In this document: positions 62,959 to 64,000 of the stretch, piece by piece
Numbering within the stretch: the first letter of the stretch is position 1
Layout of the letters: every line of letters begins with the position of its first letter
DNA from: CAVZVW01 sp963778845
GTDB taxonomy: Bacteria > Actinomycetota > Actinomycetes > Actinomycetales > Kineosporiaceae
Length of the DNA: 64,000 nt
Assembly (NCBI GenBank): GCA_963778845.1
Contig: CAVZVW010000009.1
Location: 1,426,001-1,490,000, forward strand
Direction: 5' to 3'
Notes under the pieces: model-generated
The model's database searches: none
The model's input: the letters and a program-made list of their open reading frames with translations, nothing else
Told to the model about the DNA's origin: nothing
Made by a program: the position numbers and the translations under genes

Positions 62959-63321
62959 TCATGCCGTGCTCCGCCGCTCGGCGACGACCACCGCGCTGGC
63001 GATGCCGGCGTCGTGGGACAAGGAGAGGTGGAAGACCTCCACGCCCAGCTCGGCCGCGCGAACGGCGACGGCGCCGGTGACCTCGAGCTCGGGGCGGCCG
63101 TGCTCGCCGCGATGCACGGTGACGTCGGTCCAGCTCAGCCCGACCGGGGAGCCGAGCGCCTTCGCAACCGCCTCCTTGGCCGCGAACCGTGCGGCCAGGC
63201 TGGCGGGCGCCAGGTCGCGCTCGACCGCGCTGAACAGCCGCTCGCGCAGGGCGGGGGTGCGCTCCAGCTGGCGTTCGAAACGCTCGATGTCGACGACGTC
63301 GATGCCCACACCGACGATCAT
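62959..63321 (-). CDS. acpS: Holo-[acyl-carrier-protein] synthase
   Basis: This 120-residue enzyme transfers 4'-phosphopantetheine from CoA to acyl carrier protein. MIVGVGIDVVDIERFERQLE carries the metal Asp; RFAAKEAVAKALGSP carries the Glu/Lys pair; VFHLSLSHDAGIASAVVV is the usual C-terminal motif. The ATG lies 16 bp after the glmS stop and the frame is intact. Confidence 0.96.
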   Translation of the reverse strand: MIVGVGIDVVDIERFERQLERTPALRERLFSAVERDLAPASLAARFAAKEAVAKALGSPVGLSWTDVTVHRGEHGRPELEVTGAVAVRAAELGVEVFHLSLSHDAGIASAVVVAERRSTA

Positions 63322-63337
63322 CTCGGCCCTCGTGCGC

Positions 63338-64000
63338 TCACTCGACGGTGACCGACTTCGCCAGGTTGCGCGGCTGGTCGACGTCGAGGCCCTTGGCGCT
63401 CGCGAGCTCGCACGCGAAGACCTGCAGCGGCACCACCGTCACCAGCGGCGCCAGCAGCGTCGGCGTCTGCGGGCACCCGGATGACCTCGCTCGCGAACGG
63501 CACCACCTCGTCGTCGCCCTCCTCGGCGATGACGATGGTGCGCGCACCCCGGGCGTTGATCTCCTGGATGTTCGAGACGACCTTGGCTGTGCAGCGAGTC
63601 GCTGCCTCGCGGGGAGGGCACGATCACGAAGACCGGCTGACCGGGCTCGATGAGGGCGATCGGGCCGTGCTTGAGCTCGCCCGCCGCGAAGCCCTCGGCG
63701 TGGATGTAGGCCAGCTCCTTGAGCTTCAGCGCACCCTCCATCGCCACCGGGTAACCCGACGTGCCGGCCGAGGAACAGCACCGAGCGCGTGTCGGCCATC
63801 CAGCGCGCCATCTGGCGCACCTGCTCCAGCCCGTCGAGCACCTTCTGGATCTTGTCCGGCATCGCCTGCAGCTGGCGCAGGATCTGGGCGGCCTCGTCGG
63901 GGAACTGCGTCGCCGCGCAGCGCGGCGAGGTAGAGCCCGAGCAGGTAGCAGGCGGTGATCTGGGCCAGGAAGGCCTTCGTCGAGGCGACCGCGATCTCCG
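63338..64000 (-). CDS. glmS: Glucosamine-fructose-6-phosphate aminotransferase, C-terminal part (at least four frameshifts)
   Basis: This is the isomerase half of GlmS, which makes glucosamine-6-phosphate for the cell wall; the 5' end lies beyond the right edge. Joined frames give AVASTKAFLAQITACYLLGL, LQAMPDKIQKVLDGLEQVRQ, GALKLKELAYIHAEGFAAGE then LKHGPIALIEPGQPVFVIVP, and the end ACELASAKGLDVDQPRNLAK then SVTVE. Extra bases near 63900, 63755, 63588 and 63477 break the frame. GlmS is normally essential, so these are almost certainly sequence errors. It heads the operon running left to tsaD. Confidence 0.93.
   Translation of the reverse strand, partial: RRSRSPRRRPSWPRSPPATCSGSTSPRCAATQFPDEAAQILRQLQAMPDKIQKVLDGLEQVRQMARWMADTRSVLFLGRHVGLPGGDGGCAEAQGAGLHPRRGLRGGRAQARPDRPHRARSAGLRDRALPARQRLAAQPRSSRTSRRSTPGVRAPSSSPRRATTRWCRSRARSSGCPQTPTLLAPLVTVVPLQVFACELASAKGLDVDQPRNLAKSVTVE

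Overview
The window is about 64 kb of very GC-rich, gene-dense DNA from an actinobacterium. This is supported by frequent GTG starts, a bldM-like regulator beside a whiD/whiB3-type WhiB gene, a GroEL1 with a His-rich tail, guaB3 next to guaB, and the block glmS-acpS-nnr-alr-hydrolase-tsaE-tsaB-rimI-tsaD. From memory, the right half follows the Mycobacterium tuberculosis Rv3410c-Rv3436c order and the Streptomyces SCO4761-SCO4771 order. A Micrococcales-type relative (Intrasporangiaceae or similar) is my guess; nothing here proves the family.

Layout. 1-6.1 kb: an amine/amino-acid utilisation locus. An APC permease and a choline-kinase-like phosphotransferase diverge from a dimethylglycine/sarcosine-dehydrogenase-type flavoprotein. 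A GntR/HutC regulator follows, and two GGTCTAGACC operators lie in the divergent promoter region. 6.1-9.0 kb: sucD, sucC and a free-standing B12-binding subunit. 9-15 kb: a lipase-like hydrolase, pcrA, a PIG-L deacetylase and a secreted M15-like protein. 15-19 kb: a PspC-linked two-component system. 19-24.7 kb: an orphan Eco57I-type DNA methyltransferase, three Nudix domains in two proteins, a sugar-nucleotidyltransferase and a TetR remnant. 24.7-27.5 kb: SURF1-DUF3817-guaA. 27.6-31.2 kb: a heterodimeric ABC exporter with one complete ATP site. 31.3-36.3 kb: an aldehyde dehydrogenase-GMC oxidase-SDR operon and a zinc-ribbon protein. 36.4-41 kb: glpD, guaB3, guaB. 41-45.9 kb: bldM-like, MerR/B12 regulator, whiD-like, groEL1, groES with two CIRCE operators. 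45.9-50 kb: a THUMP-like methyltransferase, a SigE-family sigma factor with a membrane partner, and a nucleoside hydrolase. 50.2-55.6 kb: a complete hoxEFUYHW operon for a group 3d bidirectional [NiFe]-hydrogenase. 56.1-64 kb: the tsaD-to-glmS block, on the minus strand.

Two features dominate. First, about 28 reading-frame breaks occur in otherwise well-conserved genes, including glmS, alr, tsaB and groEL1. Nearly all that I could resolve are single-base insertions. This looks like unpolished, insertion-prone sequencing rather than gene decay, so I annotate such genes as whole genes and give the break positions. Second, the intergenic DNA carries structured repeats: a 372-bp nested inverted-repeat element (55689-56060), a 49-bp palindrome (43436-43484), a 31-bp palindrome (22655-22685), and a dispersed 25-bp hairpin family present upstream of both sucC and guaB.
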